The position numbers and the translations under genes are program-made. Below are positions 22,529-30,549 of a stretch of DNA of 30,549 bases, piece by piece. Numbering within the stretch: position 1 is the stretch's first letter; each line of letters begins with the position of its first letter. The notes beneath the pieces are model-generated. The model had not been told where the DNA came from. It made no database searches and was given only the letters and a program-made list of their open reading frames with translations. The DNA is taken from positions 1 to 30,549 of the forward strand of contig DBLZ01000080.1 in the NCBI GenBank assembly GCA_002297545.1. Reading direction: 5' to 3'. Origin of the DNA: Prevotellaceae bacterium UBA711 (GTDB taxonomy: Bacteria > Bacteroidota > Bacteroidia > Bacteroidales > Bacteroidaceae).

Positions 22529-25500
22529 CTATCTGGTCAGAGCGAACTTCATGCTCAGGCCGAAGTCTTGCGTGACGGTGGGGTAGGCCGAGGAGGAGAG
22601 CAGGGGTTCGGAGCGCTGACGGTCGTAGAAGAGTGTCATGGTCACGTAGCGGCTCATGGTGTAGTCGGCGCGGAAGGAGGCTTTCACCGCCTTGTTGCCG
22701 GATGTGGCCTCGGACAGACCGGTCTGAATGTCGCGGCGTATGGCATCCTGGTTGCGGATGGAGAAGTCGAAACGCAAGGACAGGGCATGTGCAAAGTTGT
22801 TCTTGGAGGTGCTGTTCTTGATGTTTTCGCGTCCGTCGCTGGATGTCGGCCTGCTATTGAGGGCGCGCTTTTTAGATGTGGAACGCAGGGCCTTCTGGCT
22901 GGCACGTTTGCTGCCGAAGAGGCTGGCCAGGCGGAAGTCGTTGATCTTGTAACCCCATCCGAGGACGAAGTCGCGCGACCCTGTTTCGGTCAGCTGGGCG
23001 CTGGTGATGGACAGTGACATGACGCGCGTGGTGCGATACTCTGCCTTCACGGTCATGTTGTTGTGCAGTGTGACGTTCAGTCCTATGAGTGGGGCGAAAC
23101 TTTCGTTGATGCTGACCGTGCTTATGTCGTAGCAACTGCTGGGCATGTAAGCACCAGTGGCCTGGTCCGTGGTGAAGCCCATGTCAGTGCCATGCATGAA
23201 CTCCATCCATGAGGCGTAGGAATTGTATGAGCCTACGGCGTAGACGCTCTTGTATCCGTGGGTCAGGGTGATGCTTTTTACGTAATCGCGTATCCAAGGC
23301 AGGTTGGAGAGGCCTTTATAGGTCAACGTCCAGTTGGGCAGCATGCGTGCCAGAGACGGGAAAATGTTCAGCTCACGTGTGGTGCCGCCACCCGTATAGG
23401 CTGCCAGGAAGGCTGGAATCATCACGTCGGGACCGTACATGTTCACCGGTGTGGTATTGCCTTTGGCAGGGTCGCCGTTGCTGCCCAGATAAGTGCGCCC
23501 GGCGGGGTCTTTGATACCGATATATTGCTGCTCTACACGGTCGCGGTAGACGGGCAGCATGGAACGGAAGGTTTCAAAGGTGGGGCTGTAGTAGCCGTTG
23601 GAGGCGTTGCCTGTGCCGGAGAAGGCCGAACCGAGCGATACAATGGTCATGTTGAAAGAACCCGTCTGTGTGGTTGGCGAGCCCTGATACATGTATTGTA
23701 TGCTGCGTGAACGGTTCATGGTGCGGGACATATTGAGGTCTATCTTCAGGTCTGAGATGGGCTCCAGGGTGGCCTTGATCTGCAGATCCTCTGTGGTGGA
23801 GGATACGGCCGGTGTGGACAGGCTGTCGGCGCAGAGCAACCAGCCGCGCTCCTTGGCGGTGTCGATGTATCCGTCGTTGACGAAGCCGAAGCCGAAGCCC
23901 ACTCCAGGAGCGAAGCCATGGGCCGAGGTCATGCGCTGTCCCAGCAGGTCGCCTACCTCGGGCATGAAACCGGACATGGACAGATTGTATGTGTTGCGGT
24001 ATGATACGGAGACGTTGCGCACCATCATGGCCAGACGTGCTCCGGTCTGTGCCCAGCGGTACCACTTTTCTTCGCTAAGTTTGGGCTTGGCGATGACATT
24101 GAGGCGCACCTTGACAGAGTCCTGCGGGCGTGTCATGAGGACAAGTTTGTTTTCGTCCAGCTTCTTGTATTTCACGGGATAGTCGTGTCCCTTGCTGTCC
24201 TGTATGCGCACTATGAGCCGCTTGGACTTCTGGTTGTGGCTGACTGTCATGCTGCTGTCGGGGCACAGGACTATTTCGCGGGCATAGCCTTGTGTCCTCT
24301 TCTGCTTGTCCTTCTGTGCCGAGGTACCGCGTGTGTTGGACTGGGTGCCCTTGGGCATGGTGCGTGCAAGGATGCTGTCAACGCTCTCGCCGGTCTGTTT
24401 GGCTTCCTCTTCGGCTTTCTGCCTGGCCTCCTGTTCCTTCTTCTTGCGTGCTGTGTCCTGCTCCTTCTGACGTGCTTTCTCGGTACGCTTCTTGTTGGCC
24501 TGTGATTTCTGGTTGGATGCGGAGAAGATGCGGTTTACCTCCTTGAGGAAGGGAGACTTGTTGTAGAGCGTCTCCATGTTCAACTTGCCGTTGACATTGA
24601 CACTGCGTTGTGTGCTGATATAGTTGCCCAAGCTGCTGCCGTCTTCCAGTTCGGCGCCACGTTTCCAGGAATAGCTGCTGTTGTAGCTGGCATCCGTGGA
24701 TACCCAGTCCAGGGCCGGTATCTTTTCCAAGGGAAGCTTGTAGGACATGGTGGCGCTCTGGCTGTAGTCCAGCGGGCGTCCGAAGCCGCCAAGGCTCAGC
24801 TTGACACTGTCCTTCCATGCCTTGTATTCGTCGGGGTATAGGTCTTTGTTCACAACCACGTTGGGCTGCTCCACCTCGGCATGCGTGGCACTCTGGAAGG
24901 AGAAGTGCAGTGCCTTGAACAGATCCCACCGCAAGGAGAAGTTGCGGTTCCACAGGTATGTGCTGCTCCATGTCACAGGCAGCGCCTGTGTGTTGGCTAT
25001 GTTGTCCAGGTCGCGCTCCTGCAGTTCGTAGTAAGTATGTCCGAGGTCGGTGTTGAAGGTGATGCTCTGCGGAGCAAAGGCGATGTTCTGGTCTTTGATG
25101 ATTTGGGCCCACTTGCTCTTGGTCTTCCAGTTCTTGAACGGTTCCCAGTTCTTCCAGTTGGGCGACCAACCATAGGACATCGCGGCTTTCCATGACCTGT
25201 TGTATTCGTAGACAGTGGTCTCGCCACGGTTCTCGCTGCTGGAGCTGGAGTACGAGAAGGTGAAATTGGCCGGGTCGTAGGGCATGGGATGCTTCTTGCT
25301 GGCGATGTTCACTTTGGCATTGGTGATGGAGAAGTTGCGGTTGACGGTGGTGGTAGTGGTGAGGGAAGTGATGGAGTCCCGTTCGTGGTCGTCCTGCGCG
25401 GCGTCCAAAGCATCGGACAGCAGCATGTCGGTGTCCAGCGGGTTGTACTTGGGCTTGACGATATGCTTGCTGTAGCTGTAGTAGACGGGTATGGACACTT

Positions 25501-28500
25501 TGGCCTTCTCGGGCAGGAAGCGTCCGAGGTCGGCATTGGTGGTGAACTGATACTGGTAGTCGTCCTTGTCGCTGCGTTCGGACACGCTCTGTTCTATGCC
25601 ACCGAAGCCGGCGGTCACCATCTTGCCCATGGCCGAGAAGGAGCCTATGTCGGAGAGCTGCACGTTGAGATTGCCCTGGGCTGCCCAGCCGCCTTCGTTG
25701 GTGAACTCTTGCAGCCGCAGTTCGTTGACCCATACTTCGATGCTGCGGTTGGCATCGGCATGGTTGCGTATGCCTATCATGATGGTTTTCACCTCGCCCA
25801 GTGATGGGTTGCCCACCACGGCTATGCGGTTGCTGGGTTTCTCGGGGTCGTAGCCGGTATAGACCTGGCTGTATGAGACACCGTTCTTGTTGCGCTGACG
25901 CTTGAGGTCCACCAGCATGTCCAGGTTGAAGTCGAACATGTTGCCCTCCGGCCAGACTGCCTTTCGGTCTTCAAACGTGTCGCGGTACTTCTCTGTGCGT
26001 ATGGGGGTGAGTTCGAGAGGTATTTCGTACTCGTAGTAGTTGTTGCGATAGTCCGAACCTATGCGCAGGAACACGCTCATCTGTCCGCTCTGCAGGGGAG
26101 TGGCATCGGGATCCGAGGCTTCCAGTTGGTTGGCGTGGGTGAAAAGTTGCAGGTGACGGTACTTGCGCATGTCGTACTTCACGTTCTTGTACACGGCGCG
26201 TGCATCGTTCGGACCAAGGTTCTTTACCATCAGAGCCAAGGCCTGCTCGTTGCTCTCGATGAGAGTGCCGCTGCCGGCGTCCTCAACGCGTGATATGCCA
26301 GGAGGCACTACGTAGTTGACCGGCACGCGGTCGTTGTTTTCTTCTATGTTTACGGCCGTGACGGTGAAGTCCGTGTTGGCTGCGGTGGTGATGTTGCCCT
26401 CGTAGAGCCTGCTCTCGTAGCTACGCCAGTCCCCATGCACGAGATCCAGTGTGCCGAAGCGCAGCACGATGTCGTCAGTGAAGTTGGTCATGAACATGCG
26501 CATGAAGCGTATGTTGGAGAAGTCCGATATGCCGCCGATGCTTTCGCGGTCCGGGTCCTGCAGGGGTATGCGTATGAGGTACCAGTTGATGTTCTCGATG
26601 TCGCCGTTACGCAGCGTGACGGTGGATGTGCGTATGTCCGAAACATACTTGCCGCCCGCCCGCAGATTTTCCGGGGTGATGGGCAGATGGTACTGCCAGT
26701 ACTTCTCGTTCTCCCCCAGGGTATAGTCCGTGTTGATGTCCTCTATATCGGGCGTGTTCTTCCATGCAGTTTCGTAACTCTCGGGAGAATTGTTGCTGTC
26801 CGGTGAGTTGCCCTGGGGCATGTTTATGCGCTTGTAGCGTTGCAGGATGGGGACACGGTCGCGATCGTAGTCGGTGCCTCGGAAATAATGATAGTTGTCG
26901 TTGGCAGGGTCGGCCAGCAACTGTTGCCTTACTGTATCCGGCAGGCCTGCCAGAGCGCCACTGTTCAGGTCGTTCCAGAAGTCGGCATAGGCTCCATAGC
27001 CCCGTTCCTGCTCGTCGTTGAGGCCATTGAGGCCGAGGTCCTGTTTCTCGCGTGAGCCGGCCTCGTTGTTGAATGCATAGGTTATGCTGTTGGTCTTTGG
27101 CACGTAGCCCCAGGCCGTCTGCTCGATGTATTCCATGTTGCCGTCTATGGGCAGACCGCTCTCGTATGCCTTCTTGCCGTCCTTCAGTATGTCTTCGCTG
27201 ATCTCGCCGAGATTGAAGAAGAGGTCGCCGCCGAGGTGGGTCTTCGTTGTGCCGTCGCGCTTCTCATAGAAGAACGGATCCATGAGCCAGAATTCGATGT
27301 ACTCGATGTTCTGTGCCTCGAAGTCCGTGTTGTCCATCTTGCGCATCATGCCGCCCCAGCGTGTTTCGGGTCGGGTCAGGTTGCCTCGTGCATCCACGTC
27401 GCGTGTCAGATTATAGGGGCCGCGTTCGCCGGGGTAGAATGCCATGTTCAGTATGCTGAGGGTGGCATTGCTGTTGTATGAGGTCTGTGACTTGTTGGGG
27501 TACAGTTCCAGCTCGTACACGGCACGGACATAGTGGTTGGACAGCTGGTTGAGGTCGCTCTTGATGTGTGAGGGCGTCAGCGTGGAACTGCTGTTGGTGA
27601 AGATGGGGTCTATGCAATACCATGCCAGCAGGGCGCGGTTGTAGCCGTAGGCCACATCGTTGGTGAGGCGGCTTTCTGCGAAGCGTCCGTTGAGGACGCT
27701 GTTGCGCGAAGGACTGGGCACGGAGGCTATCTGCCAATATGTGGGCTGTATGAGTGATGTCTTGCGCTTGGTGTCCTCAAAGTCGTCGATATAGGAAGCG
27801 CCTCCTTGTGCCGTGCCGCTTTGACCGGCAATCAGCTGGGCCACCTGTGCGTCGAAGTTGATCTGGCTGGGTTGGCTGGCATTGACAAAGGGTAGGGCGT
27901 CCAGCCAGTTGGTGAGCCATTGTGCCTTGTGCTTCCACGAGATGTGCATGCCCCACAATATGTTGTTCAGGGCTTCGTTGCCCATGCTCACCTTGGTTGT
28001 CAGCGGCTGTTCGGCCAGATACTGGAAAGTGCCGCCTATGGTCAGGTGCTTGTTTACCTCATAGTCGGCATTGAAGCCAATGAACGTCTTGCGCTGCATG
28101 CCATAGGTGTCGTTGCTTTCCACGGAGGCACTTACCGGTGTGCCGGCATCTATGATGCTTTGATTGATGATGGTGACACGTCCGCCGTTGTAGTCCACGA
28201 TGTAGTCCGTGTTCTCCACCAGCGTTACGCCACCGGCCGTCACCACCACGGAGCCGGGGGCTATGTTATAGGCTCCCAGGTCTATCTCGTTGGCGGCCGA
28301 TCCCTTGTACTGTCCTGTCAGCAGGAACTTGTTCTTTTCTGCCATCTGCTTGGCCGCTGTCTTGGTGGTGTCGTACAGCTCCTGGAACACGTACTTGTCT
28401 GCCATGTCCTTGCCGCCCTGTTCTTCTATCCACTGGCGGAGATGGCTGCCGAACGGTTCGGCAACAGGGAAGATGATGCGACCTTTCTTCACGGTGTAGC

Positions 28501-30457
28501 CTTCTATGAAGTCGAACTGGCCGTTGGGATATGGCTTGTTGTTGGCATCCAAACGGTCCAGGTTCATGGCGCGCAACAAAATGGTGCCTTTCAGTTTCTC
28601 CTCGGGCAGGTAGCTGAGGTACACGCCGCTGGAGTCGGACTGGTACTTGATGTCCAGGCGGAATTTCTCCTTCTGCAGGCTGCTTGCTCCCAGGGAATAT
28701 ACGTTGCGCATCATCAGCTTCCATGTGGGCAGTGAGGGGGTGTTGCTGCTGCCCTTCAGCATCTTCACCATCAGGGCCTGGTTGGTGCTTGGCAGGTCAC
28801 CGGCAAATTCTCCTACCTGGTATGTCTGCCCTCCGTAGGTGTATTCGTAGGCTACGCCCAGGATGTCGTCGGGTTGCAGTGTGGTGTTCAGCGTGAGTGT
28901 GCCCAACTCCGGGTTGAGGTCATACTCGCTGGACGAGAGCAACCGTGCCGACTGCAACTTGTCGTAGTCAAACGACCCCTGCAGTCCGTAGGTGTTGTCC
29001 AGTATGTTGCCGGTCTGAGTGATGTCGCGTACGGCCGGATCCTGTATCAGGGTGGCGTACTCGTCGTTTGCACGGTTGTGTGGTGCCGTGCCTCCCGTGC
29101 CCTGCCAGTGTCCATGGATGTTCTGCGGCTCGCCCAGGTCGGTTAGTGCGATGATGTCGCGAGTGTTGGTAGTCGTCCCGTTCTTGTTGGTCACCCACAC
29201 TTCTATGCGCTTGATTGTCACGCCGCTGGCTATGGTAGGCAGTGTGCGCATATTCTTGTCGTACGTGTCGCGGAAGTGATGGGCCAGAAAGAAGTGACGG
29301 TTCTCCTCGTAGTCTGTCACCGAGAGTTCAAACGGTGTGGTGTTGGAGCCGCCCTGGCCTGAGACGCTCTTGCTGGCCGATTTCTTCTGACCGAATACGG
29401 TCTGCAGTTTCAGTTTGCCGAACTGTACGTCGGTGCGCAGGCCGAAGAGGCTGCTGACACCGGGCACCAGGCTCATGTTGGACGGCATGGATATGTTGCC
29501 GCCCTCCACCAGCTTTATTATCTCGTCCTCCTTGCCTTCGTACTTGAGCTTGAGGTTCTGGGTGTCGTAGTCGAAGGTGGCGTCGGAGTTGTAGTTGAGG
29601 TTCATGTTCACCTTGTCGCCCACCTTGGCGTTCACGGTCATGTTAATCTTCATGTCGAAGTCCAGACCGAAGGTGTTGCGGCGGCTGGCTGCAAGGGTAG
29701 GGTTGTCGGTAGAGCGCATGTTGCCGCCTATCTTCAGTTCGGCCGAGCCCTGTGTCTTGATGCGTACGCCGCCGGGGCCAAAGATCTTCTCGGCCGGGCC
29801 GAGAGAGAAGTGCATGTCGGTAAAGTCAAACTTGTTCTTGCCTTGTGTCTGGAACAACTCCTGGTTGCGTTGGCGGTAGTATTGCGCCATGCTTTGCCTG
29901 AGGCTCCAGTCCATATACTCCTGCGTGGTCATTGTCACGGGAGGGGTCAGGTAGTCGGTGGCGGTGGTAAGGTCGAGTCCCAGTGCGTTGGCCGGCAGAA
30001 AGCTTCCCAGTTTCACGTTCGTGGCATGCTTGTCGTCGTTTTTTGAGGACTTGCCTGTGCCGGTCTGTGGCTTGTCGGCCTTTTTCTTTCCATCCTGTCC
30101 TTTCTTGTCATCCTTGGACAGGGTTGTGCCTATGTTGTATGTGTTGCTCTTGTCATCATACGTCACCTCGCTTTTCAGGTTGTCCGGGTTCTTCAGGTCG
30201 GTGGAGCGGTGGCGTACATCTTCGGTCGTTTCCGTTGTGGTACGGCGCACCGAATATCTGGGCTTCCTGTTCTTGATAGTGTCGCCGGGCTCTTCCTTGT
30301 CCCCGGCCTTGGTCTTGTCCTTCCCTTTCGTCTGTGTTCCTTGCGCGTATGCGTGCGTAATAAAAAAAGGTGTGTGATGGGGTACAACAAGCGTGGTGAT
30401 GGGCAGTAGCATACCCATCACCAGTACTGTCATTATGAGTCTTGGCCGTATCTTCAC
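22529..30457 (-). CDS. sprA: SprA, outer-membrane translocon of the type IX secretion system
   Basis: 2642 residues. SprA (Sov in Porphyromonas) forms a very large beta-barrel through which type IX cargo crosses the outer membrane. A signal peptide runs to about residue 39 (ending THAYAQ), followed by a Lys/Asp-rich low-complexity stretch to about 150. The SprA N-terminal signature includes KINMTVNAKVGDKVNMNLNY and LVEGGNISMPSNMSLVPGVS. Most of the rest is alternating beta-strand sequence. Residues about 1985-2060 form a highly charged Lys/Glu/Arg insert, probably a periplasmic loop or coiled coil. The protein ends with a strand, MKFALTR. The start is a GTG at 30457, which gives a better basic signal-peptide N-region than the ATG at 30433. 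It begins 39 bp after ruvA ends. Confidence 0.95.
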   Translation of the reverse strand: MKIRPRLIMTVLVMGMLLPITTLVVPHHTPFFITHAYAQGTQTKGKDKTKAGDKEEPGDTIKNRKPRYSVRRTTTETTEDVRHRSTDLKNPDNLKSEVTYDDKSNTYNIGTTLSKDDKKGQDGKKKADKPQTGTGKSSKNDDKHATNVKLGSFLPANALGLDLTTATDYLTPPVTMTTQEYMDWSLRQSMAQYYRQRNQELFQTQGKNKFDFTDMHFSLGPAEKIFGPGGVRIKTQGSAELKIGGNMRSTDNPTLAASRRNTFGLDFDMKINMTVNAKVGDKVNMNLNYNSDATFDYDTQNLKLKYEGKEDEIIKLVEGGNISMPSNMSLVPGVSSLFGLRTDVQFGKLKLQTVFGQKKSASKSVSGQGGSNTTPFELSVTDYEENRHFFLAHHFRDTYDKNMRTLPTIASGVTIKRIEVWVTNKNGTTTNTRDIIALTDLGEPQNIHGHWQGTGGTAPHNRANDEYATLIQDPAVRDITQTGNILDNTYGLQGSFDYDKLQSARLLSSSEYDLNPELGTLTLNTTLQPDDILGVAYEYTYGGQTYQVGEFAGDLPSTNQALMVKMLKGSSNTPSLPTWKLMMRNVYSLGASSLQKEKFRLDIKYQSDSSGVYLSYLPEEKLKGTILLRAMNLDRLDANNKPYPNGQFDFIEGYTVKKGRIIFPVAEPFGSHLRQWIEEQGGKDMADKYVFQELYDTTKTAAKQMAEKNKFLLTGQYKGSAANEIDLGAYNIAPGSVVVTAGGVTLVENTDYIVDYNGGRVTIINQSIIDAGTPVSASVESNDTYGMQRKTFIGFNADYEVNKHLTIGGTFQYLAEQPLTTKVSMGNEALNNILWGMHISWKHKAQWLTNWLDALPFVNASQPSQINFDAQVAQLIAGQSGTAQGGASYIDDFEDTKRKTSLIQPTYWQIASVPSPSRNSVLNGRFAESRLTNDVAYGYNRALLAWYCIDPIFTNSSSTLTPSHIKSDLNQLSNHYVRAVYELELYPNKSQTSYNSNATLSILNMAFYPGERGPYNLTRDVDARGNLTRPETRWGGMMRKMDNTDFEAQNIEYIEFWLMDPFFYEKRDGTTKTHLGGDLFFNLGEISEDILKDGKKAYESGLPIDGNMEYIEQTAWGYVPKTNSITYAFNNEAGSREKQDLGLNGLNDEQERGYGAYADFWNDLNSGALAGLPDTVRQQLLADPANDNYHYFRGTDYDRDRVPILQRYKRINMPQGNSPDSNNSPESYETAWKNTPDIEDINTDYTLGENEKYWQYHLPITPENLRAGGKYVSDIRTSTVTLRNGDIENINWYLIRIPLQDPDRESIGGISDFSNIRFMRMFMTNFTDDIVLRFGTLDLVHGDWRSYESRLYEGNITTAANTDFTVTAVNIEENNDRVPVNYVVPPGISRVEDAGSGTLIESNEQALALMVKNLGPNDARAVYKNVKYDMRKYRHLQLFTHANQLEASDPDATPLQSGQMSVFLRIGSDYRNNYYEYEIPLELTPIRTEKYRDTFEDRKAVWPEGNMFDFNLDMLVDLKRQRNKNGVSYSQVYTGYDPEKPSNRIAVVGNPSLGEVKTIMIGIRNHADANRSIEVWVNELRLQEFTNEGGWAAQGNLNVQLSDIGSFSAMGKMVTAGFGGIEQSVSERSDKDDYQYQFTTNADLGRFLPEKAKVSIPVYYSYSKHIVKPKYNPLDTDMLLSDALDAAQDDHERDSITSLTTTTTVNRNFSITNAKVNIASKKHPMPYDPANFTFSYSSSSSENRGETTVYEYNRSWKAAMSYGWSPNWKNWEPFKNWKTKSKWAQIIKDQNIAFAPQSITFNTDLGHTYYELQERDLDNIANTQALPVTWSSTYLWNRNFSLRWDLFKALHFSFQSATHAEVEQPNVVVNKDLYPDEYKAWKDSVKLSLGGFGRPLDYSQSATMSYKLPLEKIPALDWVSTDASYNSSYSWKRGAELEDGSSLGNYISTQRSVNVNGKLNMETLYNKSPFLKEVNRIFSASNQKSQANKKRTEKARQKEQDTARKKKEQEARQKAEEEAKQTGESVDSILARTMPKGTQSNTRGTSAQKDKQKRTQGYAREIVLCPDSSMTVSHNQKSKRLIVRIQDSKGHDYPVKYKKLDENKLVLMTRPQDSVKVRLNVIAKPKLSEEKWYRWAQTGARLAMMVRNVSVSYRNTYNLSMSGFMPEVGDLLGQRMTSAHGFAPGVGFGFGFVNDGYIDTAKERGWLLCADSLSTPAVSSTTEDLQIKATLEPISDLKIDLNMSRTMNRSRSIQYMYQGSPTTQTGSFNMTIVSLGSAFSGTGNASNGYYSPTFETFRSMLPVYRDRVEQQYIGIKDPAGRTYLGSNGDPAKGNTTPVNMYGPDVMIPAFLAAYTGGGTTRELNIFPSLARMLPNWTLTYKGLSNLPWIRDYVKSITLTHGYKSVYAVGSYNSYASWMEFMHGTDMGFTTDQATGAYMPSSCYDISTVSINESFAPLIGLNVTLHNNMTVKAEYRTTRVMSLSITSAQLTETGSRDFVLGWGYKINDFRLASLFGSKRASQKALRSTSKKRALNSRPTSSDGRENIKNSTSKNNFAHALSLRFDFSIRNQDAIRRDIQTGLSEATSGNKAVKASFRADYTMSRYVTMTLFYDRQRSEPLLSSSAYPTVTQDFGLSMKFALTR

Positions 30458-30496
30458 GCTAATAAAACGAGGCCATACTTCTGTTTATTGTGTGCC

Positions 30497-30549
30497 TCAT
30501 AGCATTTTTAATGCCAACTTGATGACTTTCTCCACCGGTGCCGAAGGCT
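30497..30549 (-). CDS. ruvA: Holliday junction branch-migration protein RuvA, C-terminal end (rest outside window)
   Basis: The minus strand at the right edge reads PSAPVEKVIKLALKML followed by TGA. PVEKVIKLALK matches the last helix of RuvA domain III, which contacts RuvB. Only about 17 codons are inside the window. ruvA directly upstream of sprA is an order I recall from Bacteroidales genomes. The short 39-bp gap to sprA suggests cotranscription. Confidence 0.75.
   Translation of the reverse strand, partial: PSAPVEKVIKLALKML

Noticed and set aside
24378..25733. 451-codon minus-strand frame rich in Gln, Arg and Gly inside sprA
   Set aside because: It is an alternative frame of sprA; its composition (Q/R/G/H-rich) is typical of a shifted reading of a beta-strand gene.

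Overview
The window looks like chromosomal DNA of a Bacteroidales bacterium (Prevotella/Bacteroides relatives). Evidence: a full-length SprA outer-membrane protein next to the end of ruvA; a DUF5606 gene; the long Bacteroidetes form of NusB; a short MenE; a BspA-type leucine-rich repeat protein; and several promoters of the Bacteroidetes sigma-ABfr type, whose -7 box reads TAnnTTTG. Shine-Dalgarno sequences are mostly absent, as expected for the phylum; cysK is the clear exception. No tRNA, rRNA, CRISPR array, transposase or prophage gene was seen. The genus is not claimed.

Layout. (1) 1-1391, plus strand: 3' part of a BspA-like repeat protein ending in two TonB C-terminal-like domains. (2) 1405-7544, minus strand: menaquinone operon menF-menD-menB-menC-menE, taking chorismate to 1,4-dihydroxy-2-naphthoyl-CoA. 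A folded REP-like repeat with perfect 20-bp ends, plus a decayed second copy, separates menF from menD. No menH gene is seen here. (3) 7857-10715, minus strand: secreted family 3 glycoside hydrolase. (4) 10853-14381, minus strand: housekeeping run nusB-yajC-ybbR-coaE-DUF5606 (transcription antitermination, Sec accessory factor, YbbR protein, CoA synthesis). (5) 14606-18815, plus strand: rplY, then pth-hslR (translation and ribosome quality control), then a secreted family 89 alpha-N-acetylglucosaminidase. nusB and rplY are divergent, each with a recognisable promoter. (6) 18828-21800: an Lrp/AsnC regulator divergent from a sulfur pair, O-acetylhomoserine sulfhydrylase and cysteine synthase. 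(7) 22002-30549, minus strand: a small DUF486 membrane protein, the 2642-residue SprA translocon of the type IX secretion system, and the last codons of ruvA.

Functionally this is mostly core genome: quinone synthesis for anaerobic respiration, protein synthesis and export, cysteine/methionine synthesis. Two secreted glycosidases and SprA point to a host-associated glycan degrader. The most unusual signals are outside the standard genes: a 35-codon, cysteine-containing upstream reading frame that starts a few bases after the predicted transcription start of the sulfhydrylase gene and overlaps that gene by ATGA; the cloverleaf-like repeat inside the men operon; a 14-bp palindrome with a matching half-site around the DUF486 promoter; a CoaE that stops early; and the repeat-protein/TonB domain fusion at the left edge.
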